From the NCBI GenBank assembly GCA_913054425.1, contig CAJXJG010000048.1:1-10157 (forward strand): a DNA stretch of 10,157 nucleotides, read 5' to 3'. Shown one piece after another: positions 1 through 5,440 of the stretch; position 1 is the stretch's first letter, and each line of letters begins with the position of its first letter. The position numbers and the translations under genes were made by a program. The notes beneath the pieces are model-generated. The model was not told the DNA's origin and did no database searches. It worked only from the letters and a program-made list of their open reading frames with translations. The stretch comes from an uncultured Fidelibacterota bacterium (lineage in GTDB: Bacteria; Fidelibacterota; Marinisomatia; Marinisomatales; UBA8229).

Positions 1-103
1 AACGTTCACATTCTACAATCCTTGCATTTGAAAAACGATTGAGAATACTTTTAGTCCTGGGATGACTTCGGATTTCCGATTCTATATAAATTGTTTCAAT
101 CAT
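1..103 (-). CDS. SPL-family (spore photoproduct lyase-like) radical SAM protein, N-terminal fragment
   Basis: Only the first 34 codons lie in the window; the gene continues past the left edge. The ATG is at 101-103, and the fragment begins MIETIYIESEIR, followed by SHPRTKSILNRF and NARIVECER. The pattern 'IYIE.E...HPRT..IL.R..NA.I...E' resembles the N-terminus of spore photoproduct lyase-family proteins. Those are radical SAM enzymes that repair the thymine spore photoproduct in spore formers, but they have many homologues of unknown role elsewhere. The radical SAM CxxxCxxC motif would lie outside the window, so it cannot be checked. The start overlaps the end of the upstream nucleosidase-like gene by 8 bases (ATGATTGA), which argues for translational coupling. 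The family call comes from a short stretch recognised by eye and is moderately secure; the substrate is unknown. Confidence 0.6.
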   Translation of the reverse strand, partial: MIETIYIESEIRSHPRTKSILNRFSNARIVECER

Positions 104-929
104 GACCCATCCATACGGGTAAGTTTTTCAAATGTATATCCAATGTTTGAATGACATTTCGGCTGTTCTTACAACCAAGCAATAAAATATTTATAACATC
201 TTTTCCAGGCTGGAGCAATGACCACTTCCGGAGCAAACGTTTCAACTGATGGATTTGGGTGACAGTAAAGCGCCAGCGGGAAAGACACTCTTGTACAAAT
301 GGAGGGTCTGAAGTTCTTTTTTCTTCCTCCAGAGATAAAAACTGAAGTTTTATTACCAACTCTTTTATGATTGATAGATTTTTGCTGATTAATTCATCAA
401 CCATATCTGCAATTATTTTATCTGCAGGAGACTGAAAATTATCAGAAATTATTTTCAGGCAGTGAATCATTTCCCTGGTTGAATAGGATTCGGCAGCAGA
501 ATAAAAACCAGATGCTTCCATTTCTACAACATCATTGTTTAGGTAATTAAAAACAGGATTTTCAACCGTTTTAACCGATGCCGTCACGCATTTCGGATCG
601 AATACCAATTGGGGAAACCATGACCGTTCCGTTTGGGAGTCGGTAACCTTGTGAGCTAAAATGGGTGTCCCCAATGGGAACTCTTTGTGACCTCCGATTC
701 CTATATTCAACCATGCTGTACTGACACCTGCTTCCGAAACAGAAGCAAGCTGTTTTGTTGCCCTTGAGGAAGCTGAGGATCCAACACCTGAAATAATAAG
801 CCGGACTGAATGATCTTGATTAGAATAGATTTTGAATAAGGTGGGATCACTCTTCCTAAGATTGAAATGATTGATAATTGGTTTTGCCTCGCAGGGAAGT
901 GCAACCACGATATTTATTTTCCCTGTCAC
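96..929 (-). CDS. MTA/SAH nucleosidase-like phosphorylase-superfamily protein with C-terminal extension
   Basis: This 277-residue protein belongs to the PNP/MTAN fold. The N-terminus IVVALPCEAKPII carries the Glu (E14) equivalent to E12 of E. coli MTA/SAH nucleosidase. VVEMEASGFYSAA carries M137-E138 (like M173-E174), and IISDN carries D163 (like D197). All three catalytic or ribose-binding positions are therefore present, although the core is about 35 residues shorter between them than in the E. coli enzyme. Residues from about 205 to 277 extend beyond the core, with a basic segment (SRWRFTVTQIHQLKRLLRKW, residues 217-236) of unknown role. The start is GTG at 927-929, sharing GTGA with the TGA stop of the upstream glycosyltransferase. 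The next gene, an SPL-type radical SAM protein, overlaps the 3' end by 8 bases. Substrates could be MTA, SAH or 5'-deoxyadenosine, an inference from fold and neighbour. It could also be a hopanoid-type or non-catalytic phosphorylase homologue. Confidence 0.72.
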   Translation of the reverse strand: MTGKINIVVALPCEAKPIINHFNLRKSDPTLFKIYSNQDHSVRLIISGVGSSASSRATKQLASVSEAGVSTAWLNIGIGGHKEFPLGTPILAHKVTDSQTERSWFPQLVFDPKCVTASVKTVENPVFNYLNNDVVEMEASGFYSAAESYSTREMIHCLKIISDNFQSPADKIIADMVDELISKNLSIIKELVIKLQFLSLEEEKRTSDPPFVQECLSRWRFTVTQIHQLKRLLRKWSLLQPGKDVINILLLGCKNSRNVIQTLDIHLKNLPVWMGHD

Positions 930-1756
930 TGTAAGAATTCTGAGTATTGTTCTTTAAATTTCCTGGCTTCATTTATATTGCCCCGCTTTTGGACGCCCTG
1001 AATAAAAATATGTATTTTTTCGGTCAGCATTTTTTTCGCTGCATTTTCATCCGATTCTGAAAGTCCTTTTGAATAAATGATTTTCTCCAAAGATTTAATT
1101 CGGAATCGGTCCATCCCCCAGTATTTTCTGGATAGTTGATCCTTATGTCCTCCATATTTTCGAAGAAGCGAGTCTTTAATATACAATACTGGATTTCGTA
1201 CAGTAATTCGAAGCCATAAATCGTAATCTTCACACGCGGGGAGTGAGTCATCAAACAATCCAATTTCTTTAAAAATACTCTTGTGAATGATCACACTGGA
1301 GGGAGAAATACAGCACAACGGCAGGCACTTTTGAAAAATCCATCCACCAAATTTTTCATGCTTCTTTTTAGGATTAACCCTTGTTCCATTCCGAATCCAG
1401 ATTTCATTCGTATGACATATTTTTATTTCAGGGTTTTTATAAAGTGCATTCATCTGTGTTTCCAGTTTTTCCGGAAGCCATTCATCATCTGAATCAAGGA
1501 ATGCAATCCAATCTCCGGATGCCCGTTTTATGCCCACATTCCTGGCACTGCTGACACCAGCATTTGATTGCTGAATAAACACGATTTCAGGATATACGGA
1601 AGTCATCAACACTGAAGTATCATCGTTTGAGCCATCATCTACAACGATAATTTCATTCGGGACACAGGATTGACTCAAAATAGAATCTAGAGCCCTGGGA
1701 AGCAAATGTGCACGGTTAAACGTTGGGATGATAACAGAAATCATTGTTCTATCCAT
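926..1756 (-). CDS. Family 2 glycosyltransferase
   Basis: This 276-residue protein is a GT-A fold, GT2-family glycosyltransferase that would transfer a sugar from a nucleotide-sugar donor. The N-terminus MISVIIPTFNRAHLLPRALD is the classical GT2 opening. It is followed by EIIVVDDGSNDDT (residues 35-47), NAGVSSARNVGI (65-76) and the metal/nucleotide-binding DxD region FLDSDDEW (87-93). CEDYDLWLRI (175-184) is the usual acceptor-side acidic motif, and YGGHKDQLSR (201-210) is also common in this family. No membrane segment is evident, so it is probably cytosolic or membrane-peripheral. Two ATGs are possible, at 1754-1756 or in-frame at 1742-1744 (Met5); neither has a strong Shine-Dalgarno. It is first in a three-gene minus-strand unit and its TGA overlaps the next gene's GTG by 4 bases. 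The acceptor is unknown, and nothing nearby indicates a polysaccharide locus. Confidence 0.88.
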   Translation of the reverse strand: MDRTMISVIIPTFNRAHLLPRALDSILSQSCVPNEIIVVDDGSNDDTSVLMTSVYPEIVFIQQSNAGVSSARNVGIKRASGDWIAFLDSDDEWLPEKLETQMNALYKNPEIKICHTNEIWIRNGTRVNPKKKHEKFGGWIFQKCLPLCCISPSSVIIHKSIFKEIGLFDDSLPACEDYDLWLRITVRNPVLYIKDSLLRKYGGHKDQLSRKYWGMDRFRIKSLEKIIYSKGLSESDENAAKKMLTEKIHIFIQGVQKRGNINEARKFKEQYSEFLQ

Positions 1757-1801
1757 TTTCTAATTACATTACGGTTTAAGTTCTGATATTTTCACAGGTT
1801 C

Positions 1802-1810
1802 ATTATAACA
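1802..1810 (-). promoter_or_regulatory. Putative extended -10 promoter for the glycosyltransferase unit
   Basis: On the minus strand the bases read TGTTATAAT, a perfect TATAAT hexamer with the TG-N extension. It lies about 46 bases upstream of the glycosyltransferase ATG. No TTGACA-like -35 stands at 17 bases (only an A run), which fits an extended -10 promoter. The surrounding 1757-1974 is the divergent intergenic region between this unit and the FGE-like gene; I see no hairpin or other clear element in it. AT-rich sequence produces such matches by chance, so this is tentative. Confidence 0.35.
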
Positions 1811-1974
1811 TAGTTTCGAAATAATTTTTTAATAAAAAAGGTATTACTATCTTTTGCACGGATGTTAAAATAATACAATCTGAAGTAAATAGATGTCATA
1901 CATGTAAATTTTAAGATAGCTTCCAGCCTTCCTTCTTTTCTTTTTTATAACAAATTTAAAAGTAATTTCAATAA

Positions 1975-2673
1975 GTGAACAATCAAAGCTATATCGAACC
2001 AAAAAATATCCAAATCCCCGCAGGGAGCTTTCTTATGGGAAGTAATAACGGCTCGGCAAATGAAACTCCTATTCGTCCTGTTTGGGTGGATTCATTCGCA
2101 CTTGGAGAATATCCGGTAACAAACAAAGAATATGCGCTCTTTATAAAAATGAAAGAACATTCTTCTCCACCATTTTGGAAAGAACCAAAATATTTAATTC
2201 CGGAGCATCCAGTTATCGGTACCAGCTGGCACGATGCAATCACATATTGTGACTGGCTAAAAGAATTGACGGGAAAACCATACCGTCTACCAACTGAAGC
2301 AGAGCATGAAAAAGCGGCACGTGGCGGTGTGGAAGGGAGTGAATATTGCTGGGGAAACGAACTCCCCTCTAATCATTTGGGAGGGCGAAATTCTTACCTG
2401 ACTATCAAAGGTACTGAAGGAAAAAATGGCTATAACCTATACAATATGTCAGAGGGTGTCCATGAATGGTGCGCAGATTGGTATGATCCAACGTACTATA
2501 CAATTTCTCCAAATCGAAATCCCAAAGGTCCCAATCGTGGTTCCCGCCGTGTTGCCCGAGGAGGATCATGGCGTCACCTGATCCGCTTTACACGCTGTGC
2601 AGCACGGAGCAGTCTTGCACCCGAAAAACAGTTTAGCGATTTTGGTTTCCGATGTGCAATGAGCATTTGTTAA
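1975..2673 (+). CDS. FGE-sulfatase (SUMF1/EgtB-like) domain protein lacking the catalytic cysteines
   Basis: This 232-residue single-domain protein belongs to the formylglycine-generating-enzyme superfamily. Recognisable motifs are IPAGSFLMGS (residues 14-23), PVTNKEYALFI (48-58), HPVIGTSWHDAITYCDWL (78-95), RLPTEAEHEKAARGG (104-118), NMSEGVHEWCADWYD (157-171), RVARGGSWR (192-200) and the terminal FGFRC. True aerobic FGEs have a cysteine pair shortly after GGSW (GGSWxCxxxYCxxYR). Here the segment reads GGSWRHLIRFTRCAARSS, so those cysteines are missing. Sulfatase activation is therefore unlikely, and no sulfatase gene is nearby. Two signature tryptophans are His (EAEHE for EAEWE, GVHEW for NVWEW). 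Many members of this superfamily act as binding or scaffold domains, or as other iron enzymes. The start is GTG, as no ATG precedes the domain; no clear Shine-Dalgarno and no signal peptide are seen. It ends 12 bases from a convergent gene. Confidence 0.85.
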   Translation: MNNQSYIEPKNIQIPAGSFLMGSNNGSANETPIRPVWVDSFALGEYPVTNKEYALFIKMKEHSSPPFWKEPKYLIPEHPVIGTSWHDAITYCDWLKELTGKPYRLPTEAEHEKAARGGVEGSEYCWGNELPSNHLGGRNSYLTIKGTEGKNGYNLYNMSEGVHEWCADWYDPTYYTISPNRNPKGPNRGSRRVARGGSWRHLIRFTRCAARSSLAPEKQFSDFGFRCAMSIC

Positions 2674-2685
2674 ATAGAAAAAGAA

Positions 2686-2919
2686 TTAGTCATCTTCTTC
2701 GCAATGAGTGTGGACGTCTGATTTTATGGGTTTTAAATGGATATGTTCATTTGGAATGAAAAAACTAGCTAATACTTCAATAGAACCACCCACAAAAGCA
2801 ATCCCCGCTGTCATATAGGCTTCTTCATAAATTGCTGAAATCAATTCGATTAAATGGATGGCGCTATGGAACCGAAGACCCCATCTCAAGGTATCTAAAA
2901 AATATTTTTTTATGGTCAT
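2686..2919 (-). CDS. Small hydrophobic protein with His-rich acidic tail, function unknown
   Basis: A 77-residue reading frame that I cannot assign to a characterised family. Residues 1-20 are basic and amphipathic (MTIKKYFLDTLRWGLRFHSA). Residues 21-55 are largely hydrophobic, with internal charges (HLIELISAIYEEAYMTAGIA, then FVGGSIEVLASFF), suggesting a membrane-associated or helical segment. The tail NEHIHLKPIKSDVHTHCEEDD has four His, one Cys and a terminal acidic cluster, which could bind metal. The composition is protein-like rather than a chance translation, and the opposite strand has no competing gene. The frame fills the gap neatly between a convergent gene (12 bases from its stop) and a divergent one. 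The ATG at 2917-2919 lacks a clear Shine-Dalgarno, so reality rests on composition and position. Confidence 0.55.
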   Translation of the reverse strand: MTIKKYFLDTLRWGLRFHSAIHLIELISAIYEEAYMTAGIAFVGGSIEVLASFFIPNEHIHLKPIKSDVHTHCEEDD

Positions 2920-3023
2920 GTTGAATCAGATTGTTCTCTAAGTCTCAAATTATTTTAATACTGCTATATTCAATGTTAATAGAAATTTCTCATTATATTT
3001 ATATTCAGTTTCCAACTCAAATT

Positions 3024-3030
3024 AAAGGAA
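3024..3030 (+). promoter_or_regulatory. Ribosome binding site fixing the sugar dehydrogenase start
   Basis: AAAGGAA lies 5-6 bases before the in-frame TTG at 3036-3038. It supports that codon as the start over the farther-upstream TTG at 2931 and the ATG at 2973, which have no comparable sequence. The resulting N-terminus is a well-formed signal peptide. Confidence 0.5.
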
Positions 3031-3035
3031 ATGAA

Positions 3036-4241
3036 TTGCTCCGGTTCATAAAAAAAATACACACATTATTCCTCCTTGGTATCATTTTCATTTCAGGATT
3101 AGTCTCTCAAATTCAAACCAGAAAAATTGCAGACGGATTTGATAAGCCCATTTATGCGGTTTCACATCCGACTGATCATAAAATGATATTTGTGGTTGAA
3201 CAAAAAGGTGTCGTCCGAATCGTGATTGACAAAACTGTTTTAAAACTTCCATTTTTAGATATTCAGGACAGGGTTCATTATCCATTATTTCCTGGTGATG
3301 AAATGGGATTATTAGGCTTTGCGTTTCATCCTGATTATTCAGTAAATGGATATTGTTTTGTTAATTATGTAAATAAAAATGATTATTCTATTATCTCACG
3401 ATTCAAAGCAGACAATCTCACGATTAATCCAAACTCAGAAAAAATATTTCTGAAGATGAAACAACCCTATTCCAACCACAATGGAGGGAGCATTACTTTT
3501 GGACTAGACGGTTTTTTATATATAGGATTTGGTGATGGTGGATCAGCCGGGGACCCTGAAAACAATGCTCAAAATCTTAATAATTTTTTAGGAAAAATTC
3601 TTCGGATTGATGTAGATACTAATCTAGAGAAATATACAATTCCACAAAATAATCCGTTTACTGGTAAGAAAAATGTAAAAGAAGAAATTTTATGTTACGG
3701 ACTACGAAATCCATGGCGTTTTTCCTTTGACCTGTTAACTGGTGATTTATTTATCGGGGACGTTGGACAAAATAATTGGGAAGAGATTGATGTCATTCCG
3801 GGGAATAAGATGGGTGGTCAGAATTTTGGCTGGAATATCATGGAAGGATTCCATTGCTATCCTGAAGAAAACGACTGTAATAAAACGAATTTCATTGAAC
3901 CAATTTGGGAGTATCCGAATAATGCCAATTACCTAAAAACTCTGGTCGGAATAAAACAAAATAAAATGGATGGATGTTCAATTACAGGCGGATATGTTTA
4001 CCGCGGGAATAAAATCCCCGAATTTTATGGGCGCTACATTTTTGGCGATTACTGTACCGGAAAAGTTTGGAGTTTTGTTTACAAGAACGGTGAAGCTAAA
4101 GATATAAAAAATCATACACATGATATTTTGAACAGTATGAACAAAAATAGTTTTTATTTATCCTCTTTTGGAGAGACAATTGATGGTGAACTTCTAATTG
4201 TTAATTATAGCGGAGAAATTTATTTAATAATATCATTATAG
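3036..4241 (+). CDS. Exported PQQ-dependent sugar dehydrogenase (glucose/sorbosone dehydrogenase family)
   Basis: From the TTG at 3036 this is a 401-residue beta-propeller protein of the soluble glucose dehydrogenase / aldose sugar dehydrogenase / HHIP-like family. These oxidise sugars with PQQ and calcium outside the cytoplasm. The N-terminus MLRFIKKIHTLFLLGIIFIS is a basic-hydrophobic signal peptide ending near LVSQ. Propeller motifs follow: GLLGFAFHPDYSVNGYCFVNY (broken here only by numbering, residues 91-111), SNHNGG with the expected catalytic-base His (about residue 148), YIGFGDGGSAGDP (162-174), YGLRNPWRFSFD (221-232) with the family's conserved Arg, and ITGGYVYRG (316-324). Four cysteines (about 274, 281, 314, 340) could form disulfides, consistent with export. 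The in-frame sequence continues upstream to TTG 2931, but only the 3036 start has a Shine-Dalgarno. It stands alone, diverging from the small gene on its left. The substrate is unknown, and PQQ genes are not in the window. Confidence 0.85.
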   Translation: MLRFIKKIHTLFLLGIIFISGLVSQIQTRKIADGFDKPIYAVSHPTDHKMIFVVEQKGVVRIVIDKTVLKLPFLDIQDRVHYPLFPGDEMGLLGFAFHPDYSVNGYCFVNYVNKNDYSIISRFKADNLTINPNSEKIFLKMKQPYSNHNGGSITFGLDGFLYIGFGDGGSAGDPENNAQNLNNFLGKILRIDVDTNLEKYTIPQNNPFTGKKNVKEEILCYGLRNPWRFSFDLLTGDLFIGDVGQNNWEEIDVIPGNKMGGQNFGWNIMEGFHCYPEENDCNKTNFIEPIWEYPNNANYLKTLVGIKQNKMDGCSITGGYVYRGNKIPEFYGRYIFGDYCTGKVWSFVYKNGEAKDIKNHTHDILNSMNKNSFYLSSFGETIDGELLIVNYSGEIYLIISL

Positions 4242-4306
4242 CACTTTATTTTTTGGTTTTCATCAAACGAACCAGACGATTCTTTTGTTTCATTCTTGAG
4301 AATTCT

Positions 4307-4336
4307 TTGATTATGTTTACATGTTAATTTTACAAT
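4307..4336 (+). promoter_or_regulatory. Putative sigma-70-type promoter for the GYD-domain gene
   Basis: TTGATT (4307-4312) and TACAAT (4331-4336) are separated by 18 bases. They match the -35 and -10 consensus at 4 and 5 of 6 positions. Transcription would begin near 4343, giving a leader of about 20 bases that contains the strong Shine-Dalgarno. The remainder of the 4242-4364 gap shows no clear terminator for the upstream gene. Confidence 0.4.
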
Positions 4337-4350
4337 GAACATATTTATAT

Positions 4351-4356
4351 AAGGAG
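4351..4356 (+). promoter_or_regulatory. Strong Shine-Dalgarno fixing the GYD-domain gene start
   Basis: AAGGAG sits 8 bases before the ATG at 4365-4367. An in-frame GTG at 4356 overlaps this site and would add three residues, but it cannot be the start because it uses the last base of the ribosome binding site. Confidence 0.75.
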
Positions 4357-4364
4357 TGGGCTTT

Positions 4365-4679
4365 ATGTCAACATTTATTATGTTCGGGAAATATACGTCA
4401 GAAGGGTTCAACAATATTTCACAGGAGCGGACGGGGAAAATCGCTGAAATTATTAAAAAGCATGATGGTGAAATTCACAAAATGTATGCAATCCTGGGCG
4501 AGTATGATCTTGTATTCCTGATAGATTTTCAAAACACAAAAACTGCTATGCAAGCTTCCGTGGCACTAAGCAAATTTTCCGGCATTAACTTTACTACCTC
4601 CCCAGCATTACCGGTTGAAATGTTTGATGAGCTCATGGGAGGAGGGTTTTATTCTGACTGGGAATCCCCTCAAAGTTAA
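4365..4679 (+). CDS. GYD-domain protein
   Basis: This 104-residue protein matches the GYD family, small ferredoxin-fold-like (dimeric alpha-beta barrel type) proteins of unknown function. It begins MSTFIMFGKYTSEGFNNIS and has a basic helix (ERTGKIAEIIKKHDGEIHKM, residues 21-40). The family signature lies in YAILGEYDLVFLIDF (41-55, with GEYD at 45-48). Next comes an Ala-rich helix (61-69) and the usual closing element TTSPALPVEMFDELM (77-91). The length is normal for the family, and a cytosolic location is likely as no signal or membrane segment is seen. The start is set by a strong AAGGAG site 8 bases upstream, the clearest in the window, suggesting good expression. It is a single gene between the sugar dehydrogenase and the DUF3228 gene, with 123- and 135-base gaps. 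Its biochemical role is not established. Confidence 0.85.
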   Translation: MSTFIMFGKYTSEGFNNISQERTGKIAEIIKKHDGEIHKMYAILGEYDLVFLIDFQNTKTAMQASVALSKFSGINFTTSPALPVEMFDELMGGGFYSDWESPQS

Positions 4680-4814
4680 TTTATTTTAAACAAATTCAAT
4701 AAAATTTTCTATCTTTAATTTAGGAGAGGATACACTAAAACATATGGATTGTAAAAATAAAAACATGAAATTAATCATTAACCCCTTCTTCTCATCATTT
4801 GCGTATTTTACTCT

Positions 4815-5387
4815 ATGGTTGCAGTAAACGAATTTGTTCGCCGGCAGGTAAAAGGATCAGGAAAAACCTATTCATCAAAGCTATCATTTGAAGAAATTGC
4901 CCTTCATGCCGAAGAAAGATTAGGTGATAATCATTTTAGACAAGGATACAGGGACGGAGTTGTTTTAGTTGAAGTATCTCCAACACTTGTACCTCATTTT
5001 ATTTGTCCGCTGGTAAAGATTGATGAAAACACAAAATTCATAACTGAAAGGGTAAAACGGAGAGAAGAGGAAAAACCTTATTTACGAATTCGTGCTTTAA
5101 ACGGTACTCCCCTTCCAGCTGGAAAAGTGGAACTGGTTTTATATCGTCACGATGTTTTAAAAGAAAACAACGAACACAGTACAACTGAAAAGTGGGAATT
5201 AATCAGTATAAATGCTATTCCGGAAGGGGTTGATGCATTACCAATGGGACCGGTAACCATGATGCGAAACCAATTGGAATTCCCAGGAGGAACAAAAGGA
5301 CATTATTCATCGGAACAATGGGCAGAATCCGTGGAATTCTGGCAAAATTATGCTGTACTTGTTCCTGATAAATCTCCTGAAGAGTAA
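4815..5387 (+). CDS. DUF3228 family protein
   Basis: This 190-residue soluble protein of unknown function matches the DUF3228 family as I remember it. Features are VNEFVRRQVKGSGKTYS near the N-terminus, HFRQGYRDGVVLVEVSP (residues 40-56), a central strand pair ending VELVLYRHDVL (105-115), KWELISINAIP (126-136), PMGPVTMMRNQLEFPGGT (142-159) and YSSEQWAESVEFWQNYAVLV (163-182). The VELVLYRHDVL, WE.ISINA.P and PVTM.RN segments are the most distinctive. The ATG at 4815 is the only usual start after the in-frame stop at 4779-4781; it has no Shine-Dalgarno. It converges on the kynurenine operon, 53 bases from the end of kmo, with no evident hairpin between them. There is no sequence basis for linking it to tryptophan degradation. 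Confidence 0.85.
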   Translation: MVAVNEFVRRQVKGSGKTYSSKLSFEEIALHAEERLGDNHFRQGYRDGVVLVEVSPTLVPHFICPLVKIDENTKFITERVKRREEEKPYLRIRALNGTPLPAGKVELVLYRHDVLKENNEHSTTEKWELISINAIPEGVDALPMGPVTMMRNQLEFPGGTKGHYSSEQWAESVEFWQNYAVLVPDKSPEE

Positions 5388-5440
5388 GCTCATGTATATT
5401 CGTTCAGAACACTTTCTATCCCATCATATATTTAACTGAT

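Noticed and set aside
1283..1492. Plus-strand open frame of 69 codons inside the glycosyltransferase gene
   Set aside because: It is a shadow of the minus-strand gene, whose GT2 motifs are clear.
1757..1974. Small RNA or riboswitch in the divergent intergenic region
   Set aside because: The sequence is simple AT-rich DNA with no recognisable conserved elements or stable stems.
4242..4310. Possible rho-independent terminator after the sugar dehydrogenase (TGGTT/AACCA and AAGAATTCTT-like inverted bases)
   Set aside because: The stems are only about 5 base pairs, AT-rich or with a long loop, and no T tract follows at the right place.
1975..5387. A single functional cluster linking the FGE-like, sugar dehydrogenase, GYD and DUF3228 genes
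   Set aside because: Gaps of over 100 bases, a separate promoter and Shine-Dalgarno for the GYD gene, an opposite-strand gene in between and unrelated families give no evidence for a system.
5388..5440. Bidirectional terminator between the converging DUF3228 and kmo genes
   Set aside because: Expected by context, but I find no convincing GC stem with flanking A/T tracts in the 53 bases.
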